Source of the DNA: JALYUM01 sp036688685
GTDB taxonomy: Bacteria > Pseudomonadota > Gammaproteobacteria > Burkholderiales > Burkholderiaceae_D
Assembly: GCF_036688685.1 (NCBI RefSeq)
Contig: NZ_JAQQPS010000004.1
Span: 248,001 to 312,000 of the forward strand
Length of the DNA: 64,000 nucleotides
Direction: 5' to 3'
Below are positions 42,654 to 52,247 of this stretch, one piece after another; the first letter of the stretch is position 1; every line of letters begins with the position of its first letter. A model generated the notes under the pieces. The model was given only the letters and a program-made list of their open reading frames with translations. It did not search any database and had not been told where the DNA came from. A program made the position numbers and the translations under genes.

Positions 42654-44789
42654 ATGCACATGAAAAAAGCGGCTGTGGCCGTTGCGGTACTGTCCGCGCT
42701 TGGCGCCAATACCCTGGCCCAAACCTGCCCCGACTACGGCCCCGCACTGACCTACCCGGTCACCAAGAAAAGCGCCCAGAGCGACAACTACCACGGCACC
42801 ACCATCGCCGACCCGTATCGTTGGCTGGAAGACGCCAACAGCAGCGAGACGCAAGCCTGGGTCGAAGCCCAGAACAAGGTCACGCAAGGCTACCTGGCCA
42901 CCATCCCGCAGCGCGACGCAATCCGCCAGCGCCTGACCAAACTGTGGAACTACGAGCGCTATTCGGTGCCGTACAAGGAAGGCGGGCGCTATTTCTACAG
43001 CCGCAACGACGGGCTGCAAAACCAGGCCGTGCTGTACACCATGGCCGAACTGTCCGACACGCCGCGCGTGCTGCTCGACCCGAACAAGCTGGCCGCGGAC
43101 GGTACCGTGGCACTGGCCGGGATCGCCGTCAGCCCGAACGGTTCCTTGCTGGCCTACGGCACCGCCGCGTCCGGTTCCGACTGGAACGAGTGGAAGGTGC
43201 GCGACATCGCCACTGGCAAGGATCTGGCCGACCACCTCAAGTGGGTGAAATTTTCCGCGACCGCCTGGACGCGCGATGGCAAGGGCTTCTTTTACAGCCG
43301 CTACGACGAGCCGAAGGAAGCCACCAAGCTGGCCGACGTCAATTATTTCCAGAAACTGTACTACCACAAGATCGGCACACCCCAGTTGGCCGACACGCTG
43401 GTCTACGACCGCCCGGACGAAAAAGAATGGGGTTTCCGCGCCCACACCACCGACGATGGCCACTACCTGGTCATTACCGCCACCAAGGGCACCGCGCACA
43501 AATACCGCGTGTTCTACAAGGACCTGACCAAGCCGGGTGCGAAGGTGCTGCCGCTGATCGACAACTTCGACGCCGCATACGATTTCATCGACAACGTCGG
43601 CCCGGTGTTTTATTTCAACACCGACCGCAAGGCGCCGCGCCAGCGCATCGTCGCCATCGACACCCGCAAACCTGGCGAGGCCAACTGGAAAACCATCGTG
43701 CCGGAACAGACCGAGACCCTGGTCGCCGCCCAGATGCTGAACCAGCAACTGGTCATCGAATACCTGGCCGACGCGCGTAGCGCAGTCAAAGTGGTTGATT
43801 TGACGGGCAAGCCGGTGCGCGACATCGGTTTGCCCGGCATTGGCTCGGTGGCGGGATTCTCGGGCAAGCGCGGCGATGCCGAGACGTTTTACTCGTTCAC
43901 GGGGTACACCAACCCGACCACGATTTACCGCCTCGACATGGCCAGTGGCAAGAGCGAAGTGTTCCGCCAGCCGAAGGTCGACTTCGACCCGGCCCAGTAT
44001 GAAACGCGCCAGCAATTCTTCACTAGCCGCGATGGCACCAAAGTACCGATGTTCATCGTCTCGAAGAAGGGCATCAAGCTCGATGGCAGCAATCCAACTT
44101 ACCTGTATGGCTACGGCGGCTTCAATATCTCGATGACGCCGGCCTTCTCGCCAGCCAACCTGGCGTGGATGGAAATGGGCGGCGTCTACGTGTCGGTGAA
44201 CCTGCGCGGCGGTGGCGAATATGGCGAGGCGTGGCACGAAGCCGGCACCAAGCTGCGCAAGCAAAACGTGTTCGACGATTTTATTGGCGCGGCCGAATGG
44301 CTCATCGCCAACAGGGTGACGTCGCCGGCGAAGCTGGCCATTGGCGGCGGCAGCAACGGCGGCTTGCTGGTCGGCGCGGCGCTGACGCAGCGTCCGGAAC
44401 TGTTCGGCGCGGCGATCCCGCAAGTGGGCGTGATGGACATGCTGCGCTTCCACAAGTTCACCATCGGCTGGGCCTGGACGTCCGATTACGGTTCGTCGGA
44501 AAACCCGGAAGAGTTCAAGGCGCTGGTCAAATACTCGCCGCTGCACAACCTGAAACCGGGTACCTGCTATCCGGCGACGATGGTCACCACGGCCGACCAC
44601 GACGACCGCGTGGTGCCGGCGCACAGCTTTAAATTTGCCGCCACCGAGCAGGCGGCGCAGGGCGGCAGCGCCCCGGTCATCATCCGCATCGACACCAAGG
44701 CCGGCCATGGCGCGGGCAAGCCGACCACCAAGCAGATCGAGGAAGTGGCCGATCGCTGGGGTTTCCTGGTCAAAAGCCTGAAGATGTAA
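42654..44789 (+). CDS. Exported prolyl oligopeptidase, family S9A
   Basis: 711 residues with a signal peptide (cut near NTLAQT), a seven-bladed propeller (about 80-430) and an alpha/beta-hydrolase catalytic domain. The triad is visible as the serine in GGGSNGGLL, the aspartate in DHDDRVVP and the histidine in KAGHGAGK. It cuts short peptides after proline, probably in the periplasm. The ATG at 42654 has GCGAG seven bases upstream; a second ATG at 42660 is also possible. A strong terminator follows the stop. Confidence 0.94.
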   Translation: MHMKKAAVAVAVLSALGANTLAQTCPDYGPALTYPVTKKSAQSDNYHGTTIADPYRWLEDANSSETQAWVEAQNKVTQGYLATIPQRDAIRQRLTKLWNYERYSVPYKEGGRYFYSRNDGLQNQAVLYTMAELSDTPRVLLDPNKLAADGTVALAGIAVSPNGSLLAYGTAASGSDWNEWKVRDIATGKDLADHLKWVKFSATAWTRDGKGFFYSRYDEPKEATKLADVNYFQKLYYHKIGTPQLADTLVYDRPDEKEWGFRAHTTDDGHYLVITATKGTAHKYRVFYKDLTKPGAKVLPLIDNFDAAYDFIDNVGPVFYFNTDRKAPRQRIVAIDTRKPGEANWKTIVPEQTETLVAAQMLNQQLVIEYLADARSAVKVVDLTGKPVRDIGLPGIGSVAGFSGKRGDAETFYSFTGYTNPTTIYRLDMASGKSEVFRQPKVDFDPAQYETRQQFFTSRDGTKVPMFIVSKKGIKLDGSNPTYLYGYGGFNISMTPAFSPANLAWMEMGGVYVSVNLRGGGEYGEAWHEAGTKLRKQNVFDDFIGAAEWLIANRVTSPAKLAIGGGSNGGLLVGAALTQRPELFGAAIPQVGVMDMLRFHKFTIGWAWTSDYGSSENPEEFKALVKYSPLHNLKPGTCYPATMVTTADHDDRVVPAHSFKFAATEQAAQGGSAPVIIRIDTKAGHGAGKPTTKQIEEVADRWGFLVKSLKM

Positions 44790-44807
44790 ACAAGGCATTC
44801 GCATGAG

Positions 44808-44841
44808 AACCCGGGGCCGCGCAGGCGCCCCGGGTTTTTTT
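44808..44841 (+). terminator. Terminator after prolyl oligopeptidase
   Basis: A 10-bp stem (AACCCGGGGC / GCCCCGGGTT) with a 9-nt loop and a T run. It also separates the gene from the convergent regulator. Confidence 0.88.
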
Positions 44842-44845
44842 ACGT

Positions 44846-45424
44846 TTACCTGTGCACGACCACCAGCAGCGCCTTCGCCTCCGTTTTGCCAGTATTTCTC
44901 AGCACGTGATTCTGGTCGGCGCCGTAGCGCGCCGTGCCGCCTGTTTTGAGCTTGCGCTTCGACGTTCCCACCTCGATTTCAACCGACCCGTGCAGCACCG
45001 TCAGGTGTTCGTTTGTGCCCGGATCGTGGGCCTGCGAGGCCAGTTCGCCGCCGGGCGCCAGCGTCAATTCATACCACTCGTATTTACCGGCCAGCTCCAT
45101 CGGCCCCAGGATGCGCAGCACGTAACCCGCGTGGTTGCCCGGCAGCGTCGGTGTTTCGTGCGCATCGAGTACGCGGATGGCCTCCACCTCGCGCGGCTCG
45201 GACGAAAGCAATTCGCCGATCTGCACACCCAGCGCATTGGCCAGGCGCCAGGTAATGGCAATGGTCGGATTGGCCTTCTCGCGCTCGATTTGGGACAGCA
45301 TCGATTTCGAAACGCCGGCAATGCGCGACAGGTCTTCCAGCGTCAGGCCGCGCGCCAGGCGCATGCGCTGCAGGGTGGCGCCGACTTCGGGCGGGGCGTT
45401 GGTGGCGGGCGAGGTGATCATCAT
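44846..45424 (-). CDS. XRE-cupin transcriptional regulator
   Basis: 192 residues. An N-terminal XRE helix-turn-helix (about 16-70, LTLEDLSRIAGVSKSMLSQI) is joined to a C-terminal cupin domain (about 110-188) that would bind a small metabolite. It is divergent from kbl-tdh-sdaA, so control of threonine/glycine breakdown is the natural inference. A perfect 12-bp palindrome lies 10 bp before its start. Two adjacent ATG codons (45424, 45421) can begin the protein, and no strong ribosome-binding site distinguishes them. Confidence 0.88.
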   Translation of the reverse strand: MMITSPATNAPPEVGATLQRMRLARGLTLEDLSRIAGVSKSMLSQIEREKANPTIAITWRLANALGVQIGELLSSEPREVEAIRVLDAHETPTLPGNHAGYVLRILGPMELAGKYEWYELTLAPGGELASQAHDPGTNEHLTVLHGSVEIEVGTSKRKLKTGGTARYGADQNHVLRNTGKTEAKALLVVVHR

Positions 45425-45433
45425 GAAGGGTTG

Positions 45434-45445
45434 CTTAACGTTAAG
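45434..45445. promoter_or_regulatory. Palindromic operator candidate at the XRE-cupin gene
   Basis: CTTAACGTTAAG, a perfect 12-bp palindrome just upstream of the regulator start in the gap shared with kbl. Its place fits autoregulation. No second copy was seen next to the kbl start. Confidence 0.5.
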
Positions 45446-45609
45446 GGTGCGCCTTGCCAAGTTCAGTCAGCACGGGTAATATCCATTATATTGAATTTAA
45501 GTTCGAGATACAGGAAAACGTATGAAGCAGTACGCTCCCATCGAACCGGTGCAAAATACAGCATAGCGCACTTGCCGGCCCGGCCGGCATCAACTTTGAC
45601 GAGGACACC

Positions 45610-46824
45610 ATGAGCGATCAAGCGAAAAACGCCTTTTACAGCGGCCTGCAACACAATCTCGAGACCCTGCGCGAGCAAGGGCTGTACAAGCCGGAGCGCG
45701 TACTGGCCTCGCGCCAGGGCGCCGAAGTGGTGTCAATTGACGGCCGCACCCTCATCAATATGTGCGCGAATAACTACCTCGGCCTGTCGGGCGACCTGCA
45801 AACCCAGGAAGCGTCGATCGAAGCGACCAAAAAATACGGCTACGGCCTGTCCTCGGTGCGCTTCATTTGCGGCACCCAGACCGTGCACAAGGAACTCGAA
45901 GCAGCGCTGTCGACCTTCCTCGGCACCGACGACACCATTCTTTATGCGGCCGCCTTTGACGCCAACGGCGGCGTGTTCGAGCCGCTGTTCGACGAGAACG
46001 ACGCCATCATCTCCGACGCCCTGAACCACGCCTCGCTGATCGACGGCATCCGCCTTTGCAAGGCTGCGCGCTACCGCTACGCCAACAACGACATGGTTGA
46101 CCTGGAAGCGCAACTGCAGGCCGCCACCGCAGCCGGCAAGCGTCATAAAGTCATCGTCACCGATGGCGTGTTCTCGATGGACGGCACCATTGCCCACCTC
46201 GATAAAATTGTCGAACTGGCCGAGAAATACGGCGCGCTGACCCTGATCGACGAGTCGCATGCATCCGGCTTCATGGGCAAGACCGGGCGCGGCACGCACG
46301 AGCACCACAATGTCATGGGCCGCATCGACATCATCACCGGCACGCTGGGCAAAGCCCTGGGCGGCGCGATGGGCGGTTTTACCTCGGGCCGCAAGGAAGT
46401 CATCGACACGCTGCGCCAGAAGTCGCGGCCTTACCTGTTCTCGAACACGCTGGCGCCAATGATTGCCGGGGCCTCGCTGTCGGTGCTGAAGCGCCTGGAA
46501 AAATCGACCGAACTGCGCGACCGACTGCATGAAAATACCGCATTCTTCCGCGCCGAAATTGAGCGCATCGGCTTCACCATCAAGCCGGGCACACACCCGG
46601 TGGTGCCGGTGATGCTGTTCGAAGCGCCCATTGCACAGAAGTTCGCGGCGCGCATGTTTGAGCTGGGCGTGTTGTTGTCCGGGTTCTTTTACCCTGTGGT
46701 GCCGATGGGGCAGGCGCGCGTGCGTGTGCAGCTTTCCGCAGCCCACACCCGCGAGCAGCTCGAATTCGTGCTCAAGGCCTTCGAGCAGGCCGGCCGTGAA
46801 CTCGGCATCCTCAAGACGATTTAA
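45610..46824 (+). CDS. kbl: 2-amino-3-ketobutyrate CoA ligase (glycine C-acetyltransferase)
   Basis: 404 residues, a PLP enzyme of the alpha-oxoamine synthase family. With CoA it splits 2-amino-3-ketobutyrate into glycine and acetyl-CoA. Visible landmarks are NNYLGLSGD near the N-terminus, the aspartate/histidine in DESHASGFMG, and the PLP lysine in GTLGKALGG. It acts after threonine dehydrogenase, whose gene follows 30 bp later. The start is supported by GAGGA upstream. Confidence 0.96.
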   Translation: MSDQAKNAFYSGLQHNLETLREQGLYKPERVLASRQGAEVVSIDGRTLINMCANNYLGLSGDLQTQEASIEATKKYGYGLSSVRFICGTQTVHKELEAALSTFLGTDDTILYAAAFDANGGVFEPLFDENDAIISDALNHASLIDGIRLCKAARYRYANNDMVDLEAQLQAATAAGKRHKVIVTDGVFSMDGTIAHLDKIVELAEKYGALTLIDESHASGFMGKTGRGTHEHHNVMGRIDIITGTLGKALGGAMGGFTSGRKEVIDTLRQKSRPYLFSNTLAPMIAGASLSVLKRLEKSTELRDRLHENTAFFRAEIERIGFTIKPGTHPVVPVMLFEAPIAQKFAARMFELGVLLSGFFYPVVPMGQARVRVQLSAAHTREQLEFVLKAFEQAGRELGILKTI

Positions 46825-46854
46825 TTCATACCATTTACACAGTTTAGGAAATTC

Positions 46855-47823
46855 ATGGAACGCATCCTCATCATCGGCGCCAACGGGCAAATCGGCAGTG
46901 AACTGGTGGAGGCGCTGGCCGCCCGCCACGGTAGCAGCAACGTCATCGCTTCCGACATCAGCCCGACCAATCTCTACGGCGCGGCGCGCTATGTGCGCCT
47001 GGATGTGATGGACAAGGCGGGCCTGGCCCAGCTCGTGGCCGACGAGTCGATCACCCAGGTGTACCAGCTGGCGGCGCTGTTGTCGGCCACCGGCGAACAG
47101 GCGCCCCTGAAAGCCTGGAGCCTGAACATGGATGGCCTGTTGAATATCCTGGAAGTGGCGCGCGAGCGCGGTGCAGCAGGCACGCCGCTGCGCGTGTTCT
47201 GGCCATCGTCGATCGCCGCCTTCGGCCCGAACACCCCGTCCGAGAACACCCCGCAGTACACGGTGATGGATCCGACCACGATCTACGGCATCAGCAAACT
47301 GGCCGGCGAGCGCCTGTGCGAGTACTACTTCACGAAATACGGCGTGGATGTGCGCTCGATCCGCTATCCGGGCATCATCAGCTACAAGTCGCCTCCGGGC
47401 GGCGGCACCACCGATTACGCCATCGCGATCTTCCACGCTGCCTTGAAAGGCGAAGACTACAGCTGCTTCCTGGGCCCGGAGACCACGCTGCCGATGATCT
47501 ACATGCCCGACGCAATCCGCGCCACCATCGAATTGATGGAAGCGCCGCTTGCGAACGTGGTGATCCGCTCGTCGTACAACGTGGCTGGCGTGTCGTTCAA
47601 CCCGCGCGAACTGGCCGCCGCCATTGTGCGCAAGCTGCCGGCATTTATCATTTCGTATGCGCCGGACAGCCGCCAGGCGATTGCCGATACCTGGCCGAAA
47701 AGCCTGGACGACAGCCGCGCCACGCAGGACTGGGGCTGGAAAGCGGCGGTTGGTACGGAACAGATGGTGGCCGACATGCTGGCCAACGTCAAAGTGGACG
47801 TCCGCACCGCCGTCGCTGCCTGA
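46855..47823 (+). CDS. tdh: L-threonine 3-dehydrogenase, SDR (epimerase-like) type
   Basis: 322 residues, a short-chain dehydrogenase with the NAD loop GANGQIGSE near the N-terminus and the catalytic YGISK (YxxxK, about 142-146). The nearest known group is the UDP-galactose-epimerase-like threonine dehydrogenases found in Cupriavidus and flavobacteria rather than the zinc-dependent Tdh of E. coli. Position directly after kbl supports this reading. It converts threonine to 2-amino-3-ketobutyrate. The start follows TAGGA. Confidence 0.9.
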   Translation: MERILIIGANGQIGSELVEALAARHGSSNVIASDISPTNLYGAARYVRLDVMDKAGLAQLVADESITQVYQLAALLSATGEQAPLKAWSLNMDGLLNILEVARERGAAGTPLRVFWPSSIAAFGPNTPSENTPQYTVMDPTTIYGISKLAGERLCEYYFTKYGVDVRSIRYPGIISYKSPPGGGTTDYAIAIFHAALKGEDYSCFLGPETTLPMIYMPDAIRATIELMEAPLANVVIRSSYNVAGVSFNPRELAAAIVRKLPAFIISYAPDSRQAIADTWPKSLDDSRATQDWGWKAAVGTEQMVADMLANVKVDVRTAVAA

Positions 47824-47854
47824 GCCACGCATAAAAAAATAACGGAGACTGGCG

Positions 47855-49255
47855 ATGGACATGAGTGTGTTTGATCTTTTCAAGATCGGTATCGGGCCGT
47901 CGAGTTCGCACACGGTGGGGCCGATGGTGGCGGCGCGCCGCTTCCTGCTCGAATGCGGCGAGGCTGCGCTGGCTGCGGCAAGCGGGGTGGAAGCGCACCT
48001 GTACGGCTCGCTTGCGCTGACCGGCATCGGCCATGCGACCGACAAGGCGGTCATTCTCGGCCTGATGGGCGAGACGCCGATGGATGTCGACCCGCTGACA
48101 GTCGACGACCGCCTGGCCGAAGTGGAACTCGATGGCGTCTTGAAATTGCTGGGTTTGAAAGAGATTTCGTTCACGGCACGCACCGGCCTGGTCTGGCACA
48201 AGGCGTCGAGCCTGCCTGAGCATCCGAACGGCATGAAGTTCGTCCTGCAACTGGCGGACGGCAGTGTCATCGAGCGCATCTTTTATTCGGTGGGCGGCGG
48301 CTTCATCACGGCCGCCGGCGACAGCCAGGTGCGCGCAGAAGCAGGCGGCACAAATGCAGTCGCGTACCCATTCGACACCATGCGCCATCTGCTCGACCAC
48401 GGCCAGCGCACCGGCCTGTCCATCCCCGCCATGCTGCGCGCCAACGAATGCCAGCGCATGGAGAATACCGCCCTCGACGCCGGCATCGACCGCATCTGGG
48501 GCGTGATGCGCGATTGCATCGCACAGGGTCTGGTTACCGGGGGCCAATTGCCCGGTGGCCTGAATGTGAAACGCCGCGCGGCCAAGCTGTGGTCGCAGTC
48601 GCAGCAAACCCTGCACGTCGACAACCGCAGTAATGTCCTGCCGCACGATGCGGTGCACCAGGTCAGCCTGTATGCGATGGCGGTCAATGAAGAGAATGCC
48701 GCCGGTGGCCGCGTGGTCACGGCGCCGACGAATGGCGCGGCCGGTATTATTCCCGCGGTCTTGCGCTACTACGCCGAGGATTGTCGCCCGAGCGACCCGG
48801 TGCGTGGCATCCGCGAATTCCTGTTGACGGCAGCCGCAATCGGCATGCTGTGCAAAAAAAACGCCTCGATTTCGGGTGCCGAAATCGGTTGCCAGGGAGA
48901 AGTCGGCGTCGCCTGCGCGATGGCTGCCGCCGGCCTGGTGGCGGCGCTGGGTGGTAGCAACGAGCAAATCGAAAACGCCGCCGAGATCGGCATCGAGCAC
49001 CACCTCGGCATGACCTGCGACCCGATTGGCGGCCTGGTCCAGATCCCCTGCATCGAGCGCAACGGCATGGGCGCCATCAAGGCCATCACGGCGGCCTCGC
49101 TGGCCTTGAAAGGAGACGGCACCCATTTCGTCAGCCTCGACCAGGCCATCGAAACCATGCGCCAGACCGGCGCCGACATGCAAGTCAAATACAAGGAAAC
49201 CTCCCTGGGCGGCCTCGCCATCCACGTCGTCACGGTCAACCACGCCGCTTGCTAA
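47855..49255 (+). CDS. sdaA: L-serine dehydratase (iron-sulfur)
   Basis: 466 residues, single-chain L-serine ammonia-lyase converting serine to pyruvate and ammonia. The N-terminal regulatory part begins with FKIGIGPSSSHTVGPM. The C-terminal catalytic part carries cysteines in IGCQGE and MTCDPIGGLVQIPC that hold the 4Fe-4S cluster. With kbl and tdh it would take threonine to glycine and, through serine, to pyruvate. It follows tdh by 31 bp and likely belongs to the same operon. REP-like hairpins follow its stop. Confidence 0.96.
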   Translation: MDMSVFDLFKIGIGPSSSHTVGPMVAARRFLLECGEAALAAASGVEAHLYGSLALTGIGHATDKAVILGLMGETPMDVDPLTVDDRLAEVELDGVLKLLGLKEISFTARTGLVWHKASSLPEHPNGMKFVLQLADGSVIERIFYSVGGGFITAAGDSQVRAEAGGTNAVAYPFDTMRHLLDHGQRTGLSIPAMLRANECQRMENTALDAGIDRIWGVMRDCIAQGLVTGGQLPGGLNVKRRAAKLWSQSQQTLHVDNRSNVLPHDAVHQVSLYAMAVNEENAAGGRVVTAPTNGAAGIIPAVLRYYAEDCRPSDPVRGIREFLLTAAAIGMLCKKNASISGAEIGCQGEVGVACAMAAAGLVAALGGSNEQIENAAEIGIEHHLGMTCDPIGGLVQIPCIERNGMGAIKAITAASLALKGDGTHFVSLDQAIETMRQTGADMQVKYKETSLGGLAIHVVTVNHAAC

Positions 49256-49270
49256 AAATCCATTACCCAA

Positions 49271-49342
49271 CAATGAGGGTCAGAGTAGATTAAATGTGCA
49301 ATTTTCCAAAGTTTCCAATCAATTCTACTCTGACCCTCATTG
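49271..49342. repeat. REP-like hairpin, unit 1
   Basis: CAATGAGGGTCAGAGTAGA (49271-49289) is exactly inverted at 49324-49342, giving 19-bp perfect arms and a 34-nt loop. The GGGTCAGAGT core recurs in the next unit. It may end sdaA transcription or be a target of a REP-associated transposase elsewhere in the genome. Confidence 0.8.
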
Positions 49343-49372
49343 CGCTTTTCACGGGGCAATTGCTCGATAATT

Positions 49373-49433
49373 AGGGTCAGAGTCGATTTATTGAGCAAGA
49401 CACAAAAATGCCAAATAATTCGACACTGACCCT
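49373..49433. repeat. REP-like hairpin, unit 2
   Basis: AGGGTCAGAGTCGA (49373-49386) pairs with TCGACACTGACCCT (49420-49433) with one mismatch. It shares the AGGGTCAGAGT head with unit 1 but has a different inner sequence, so the two are related copies and not one duplicated block. Confidence 0.75.
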
Positions 49434-49459
49434 ACCGTGGCGTGGTGACGGATGGCAAG

Positions 49460-49489
49460 TCGGCAATATCGGGGCGGGGGCACTATAAT
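49460..49489 (+). promoter_or_regulatory. Promoter of thrC
   Basis: A perfect TATAAT (49484-49489) is preceded after 18 bp by TCGGCA (49460-49465, 4/6 to the -35). It stands 38 bp before the thrC start, so thrC-moeA-moaD can be expressed independently of sdaA. Confidence 0.5.
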
Positions 49490-49526
49490 TGGTGGTCGCC
49501 ACCTGATTTTTACGGATTTGAACAGC

Positions 49527-51002
49527 ATGCATTACGTGTCCACCCGCGCCACCAGCGCCTCCGCTTCCCGCAATCCCCAGGAATTTTCGAATATTTTGTT
49601 GGCGGGACTCGCGCCGGATGGCGGCCTGTATTTGCCAGCCGAGTATCCGCAGGTGTCCAGTGCCGAGCTCGATACGTGGCGCACGCTGTCGTATGCGGAT
49701 CTGGCGTTTGAAATCCTGCGCAAGTTTGCCACCGATATTCCGGAGGCCGACCTGAAGATTCTGGTGAGCAAGACCTACACGCCGCAGGTGTATAAAAACG
49801 CCCGTGCCGGCGATGCCGCGGCCGACATCACGCCGCTGCGCGTGCTCGAAGAGGCGGATGGCAAGACCTTGATCTTGCAGGCGCTGTCGAACGGACCGAC
49901 ACTGGCCTTCAAGGACATGGCGATGCAGTTGCTGGGCAATCTGTTCGAGTACACGCTGGCCAAGGACGAGGCGCAGCTGAATATCTTTGGCGCGACCTCG
50001 GGCGACACCGGCAGTGCCGCCGAATATGCCATGCGCGGCAAGCGCGGCGTGAAGGTGTTCATGCTCTCGCCGCACAACAAGATGAGCCAGTTCCAGACCG
50101 CGCAGATGTTCAGTTTGCAGGACGCGAATATCTACAATATCGCCGTCGAAGGCGTGTTCGACGATTGCCAGGACATGGTGAAAGCCGTCTCGAACGACCT
50201 GGCCTTCAAGGCGCGCCACCGGATTGGCACCGTTAATTCGATCAACTGGGCCCGCGTCGTCGCCCAGGTGGTGTATTACTTCCGCGGCTACCTCGCCGCC
50301 ACCAGCGATAACAGCCAGAAGGTGTCGTTCACGGTCCCGTCCGGGAATTTCGGCAATATCTGCGCCGGCCACATCGCGCGCATGATGGGTCTTCCAATCG
50401 ACAAACTGGTCGCCGCCACCAATGAAAACGACGTGCTCGACGAATTCTTCCGCACCGGCGTCTACCGCGTGCGCAAGTCGGCCGAAACGTACCACACCAG
50501 CAGCCCGTCGATGGACATCTCGAAAGCGTCGAACTTCGAGCGCTTCATCTACGACCTGGTTGGCCGCGACGCCGCCCGTACCCACGCCCTGTTCACCAAG
50601 GTGGAAACGCACGGCGGCTTCGATCTGTCCGGCGCGCCCGGCAGCGATGGCGACGAATTCAAACTGGTGCGAAAGTATGGCTTCCAGTCGGGACGCTCGA
50701 CGCACCAGGACCGCCTCGCCACCATCCGCGACGTCGAAGACGATTACGGCATCACGATCGATCCGCACACCGCCGACGGCATCAAGGTCGCGCGCGAGCA
50801 CCAGGTCGCCGGCGTGCCGATGATCGTGCTGGAAACCGCGCTGGCGGCGAAATTCAACGAGATCATCCTCGATGCGCTGGGCATGGACGCGGTCCGCCCG
50901 GCCGGCTTCGAAAACATCGAAGCGCTGCCACAAAAATTCATCGTGATGGGCGCCGATGTCGCCGCTATGAAGTCGTACATCGCGAAAAATACGGCGCTCT
51001 GA
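49527..51002 (+). CDS. thrC: Threonine synthase
   Basis: 491 residues, a PLP fold-type II enzyme making threonine from O-phosphohomoserine. The PLP lysine lies in GPTLAFKDMAMQ, the phosphate loop in GATSGDTGSAA, and SGNFGNICAGH is also typical. The start MHYVSTRATS at 49527 is that of the long proteobacterial form. In many relatives hom (homoserine dehydrogenase) stands directly upstream; here sdaA and two REP-like hairpins do. It is followed after 2 bp by moeA. Confidence 0.96.
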   Translation: MHYVSTRATSASASRNPQEFSNILLAGLAPDGGLYLPAEYPQVSSAELDTWRTLSYADLAFEILRKFATDIPEADLKILVSKTYTPQVYKNARAGDAAADITPLRVLEEADGKTLILQALSNGPTLAFKDMAMQLLGNLFEYTLAKDEAQLNIFGATSGDTGSAAEYAMRGKRGVKVFMLSPHNKMSQFQTAQMFSLQDANIYNIAVEGVFDDCQDMVKAVSNDLAFKARHRIGTVNSINWARVVAQVVYYFRGYLAATSDNSQKVSFTVPSGNFGNICAGHIARMMGLPIDKLVAATNENDVLDEFFRTGVYRVRKSAETYHTSSPSMDISKASNFERFIYDLVGRDAARTHALFTKVETHGGFDLSGAPGSDGDEFKLVRKYGFQSGRSTHQDRLATIRDVEDDYGITIDPHTADGIKVAREHQVAGVPMIVLETALAAKFNEIILDALGMDAVRPAGFENIEALPQKFIVMGADVAAMKSYIAKNTAL

Positions 51003-51004
51003 GA

Positions 51005-52240
51005 ATGACAGCTGCCCCTTACCGTAAACCCATGCTGACCGTGCGCGCGGCACTCGACCATCTGCTGGCCGCGGTGCGTCCGCTGACGGCGACGGAATCG
51101 ATCGCGACGCTGTCCGCCAATGGCCGCGTCCTCGCAGCAGCGCAGGCGGCCACGATCAACGTGCCATCCGCCGACAACACCCAGATGGATGGCTACGCCG
51201 TGCGCGCCGCCGACTGCGCCAGCGGCGACGCGGTACTCAAGGTCACCCAGCGCATCCCGGCCGGCCACGTCGGCCAGCCGCTGGCGGCCGGTACCGCCGC
51301 GCGTATCTTCACCGGCGCAATGATTCCAGAAGGCGCCGATGCGGTCGTCATGCAGGAACAGTGCGAAGCGGGCGAGGGCGTCGTCACCGTGCGCCATGCG
51401 CCACAAGCCGGCGAATGGATCCGCCGCAGCGGCGAAGATATCCACGCCGGCGCCACCATCCTCAGCGCCGGCACGCGCCTGCGCGCCCAGGAACTCGGCC
51501 TGGCAGCATCGGTCGGCCTGGCGAGCCTGCCGGTGGTGCGCCGCGTGCGCGTCGCCGTCTTCTTCACCGGCGACGAATTGACGATGCCGGGCGAAGCACC
51601 CGGCGGCCAGCTGGCGCCCGGCGCCATCTACAACTCGAACCGTTTTACTTTGCGCGCACTGCTGGAAAACCTTGGCTGTGAGATCACCGACTACGGCATT
51701 GTGCCGGACACGCTGGACGCCACCCGCGCCACCTTGCGCCTGGCCGCCCAGGAGCACGACCTGATTGTGACCTCGGGCGGCGTGTCGGTCGGCGAAGAAG
51801 ACCATATCAAACCGGCCGTCGAAGCAGAAGGGCGGCTCGACATGTGGCAGATCGCCGTGAAACCCGGCAAGCCGCTCGCCTTCGGTGAAGTCCAGCAGGC
51901 CTTCTTCCTCGGCCTGCCCGGCAATCCGGTCTCGAGCTTCGTGACCTTTTTGTTGTTCGTGCGCCCGTTCATCCTGCGCCTGCAAGGTGTCGCCGGCGCC
52001 GTGGAACCGCGCGCCTACACGATGCGCGCCGATTTCGACTGGCCCAAAGGCGACCGCCGCAATGAATTCCTGCGCGCCCACATCAACGACGCCGGCGGCC
52101 TGGCACTGTTCCCGAACCAGGGTTCCGGCGTGCTCACGTCCACCGTCTGGGGCGACGGCTTGATCGACAACCCGCCGGGGCAGGCGATCGCCTGCGGCGA
52201 TATGGTGCGGTTCATTTCCTTTGTCGACCTCCAACACTGA
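51005..52240 (+). CDS. moeA: Molybdopterin molybdenumtransferase
   Basis: 411 residues. Inserts molybdenum into molybdopterin in the cytoplasm. Family marks are the N-terminal NVPSADNTQMDGYAVRA, RIFTGAMIPEGADAVVMQE, the MoaB/Mog-like domain with GGVSVGEEDHIK, and LPGNPVSSFVTF. The gene is nearly fused to thrC (2-bp gap) and precedes moaD by 7 bp, a standard order in related betaproteobacteria that makes it part of one message. Confidence 0.96.
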   Translation: MTAAPYRKPMLTVRAALDHLLAAVRPLTATESIATLSANGRVLAAAQAATINVPSADNTQMDGYAVRAADCASGDAVLKVTQRIPAGHVGQPLAAGTAARIFTGAMIPEGADAVVMQEQCEAGEGVVTVRHAPQAGEWIRRSGEDIHAGATILSAGTRLRAQELGLAASVGLASLPVVRRVRVAVFFTGDELTMPGEAPGGQLAPGAIYNSNRFTLRALLENLGCEITDYGIVPDTLDATRATLRLAAQEHDLIVTSGGVSVGEEDHIKPAVEAEGRLDMWQIAVKPGKPLAFGEVQQAFFLGLPGNPVSSFVTFLLFVRPFILRLQGVAGAVEPRAYTMRADFDWPKGDRRNEFLRAHINDAGGLALFPNQGSGVLTSTVWGDGLIDNPPGQAIACGDMVRFISFVDLQH

Positions 52241-52247
52241 CCCCATC

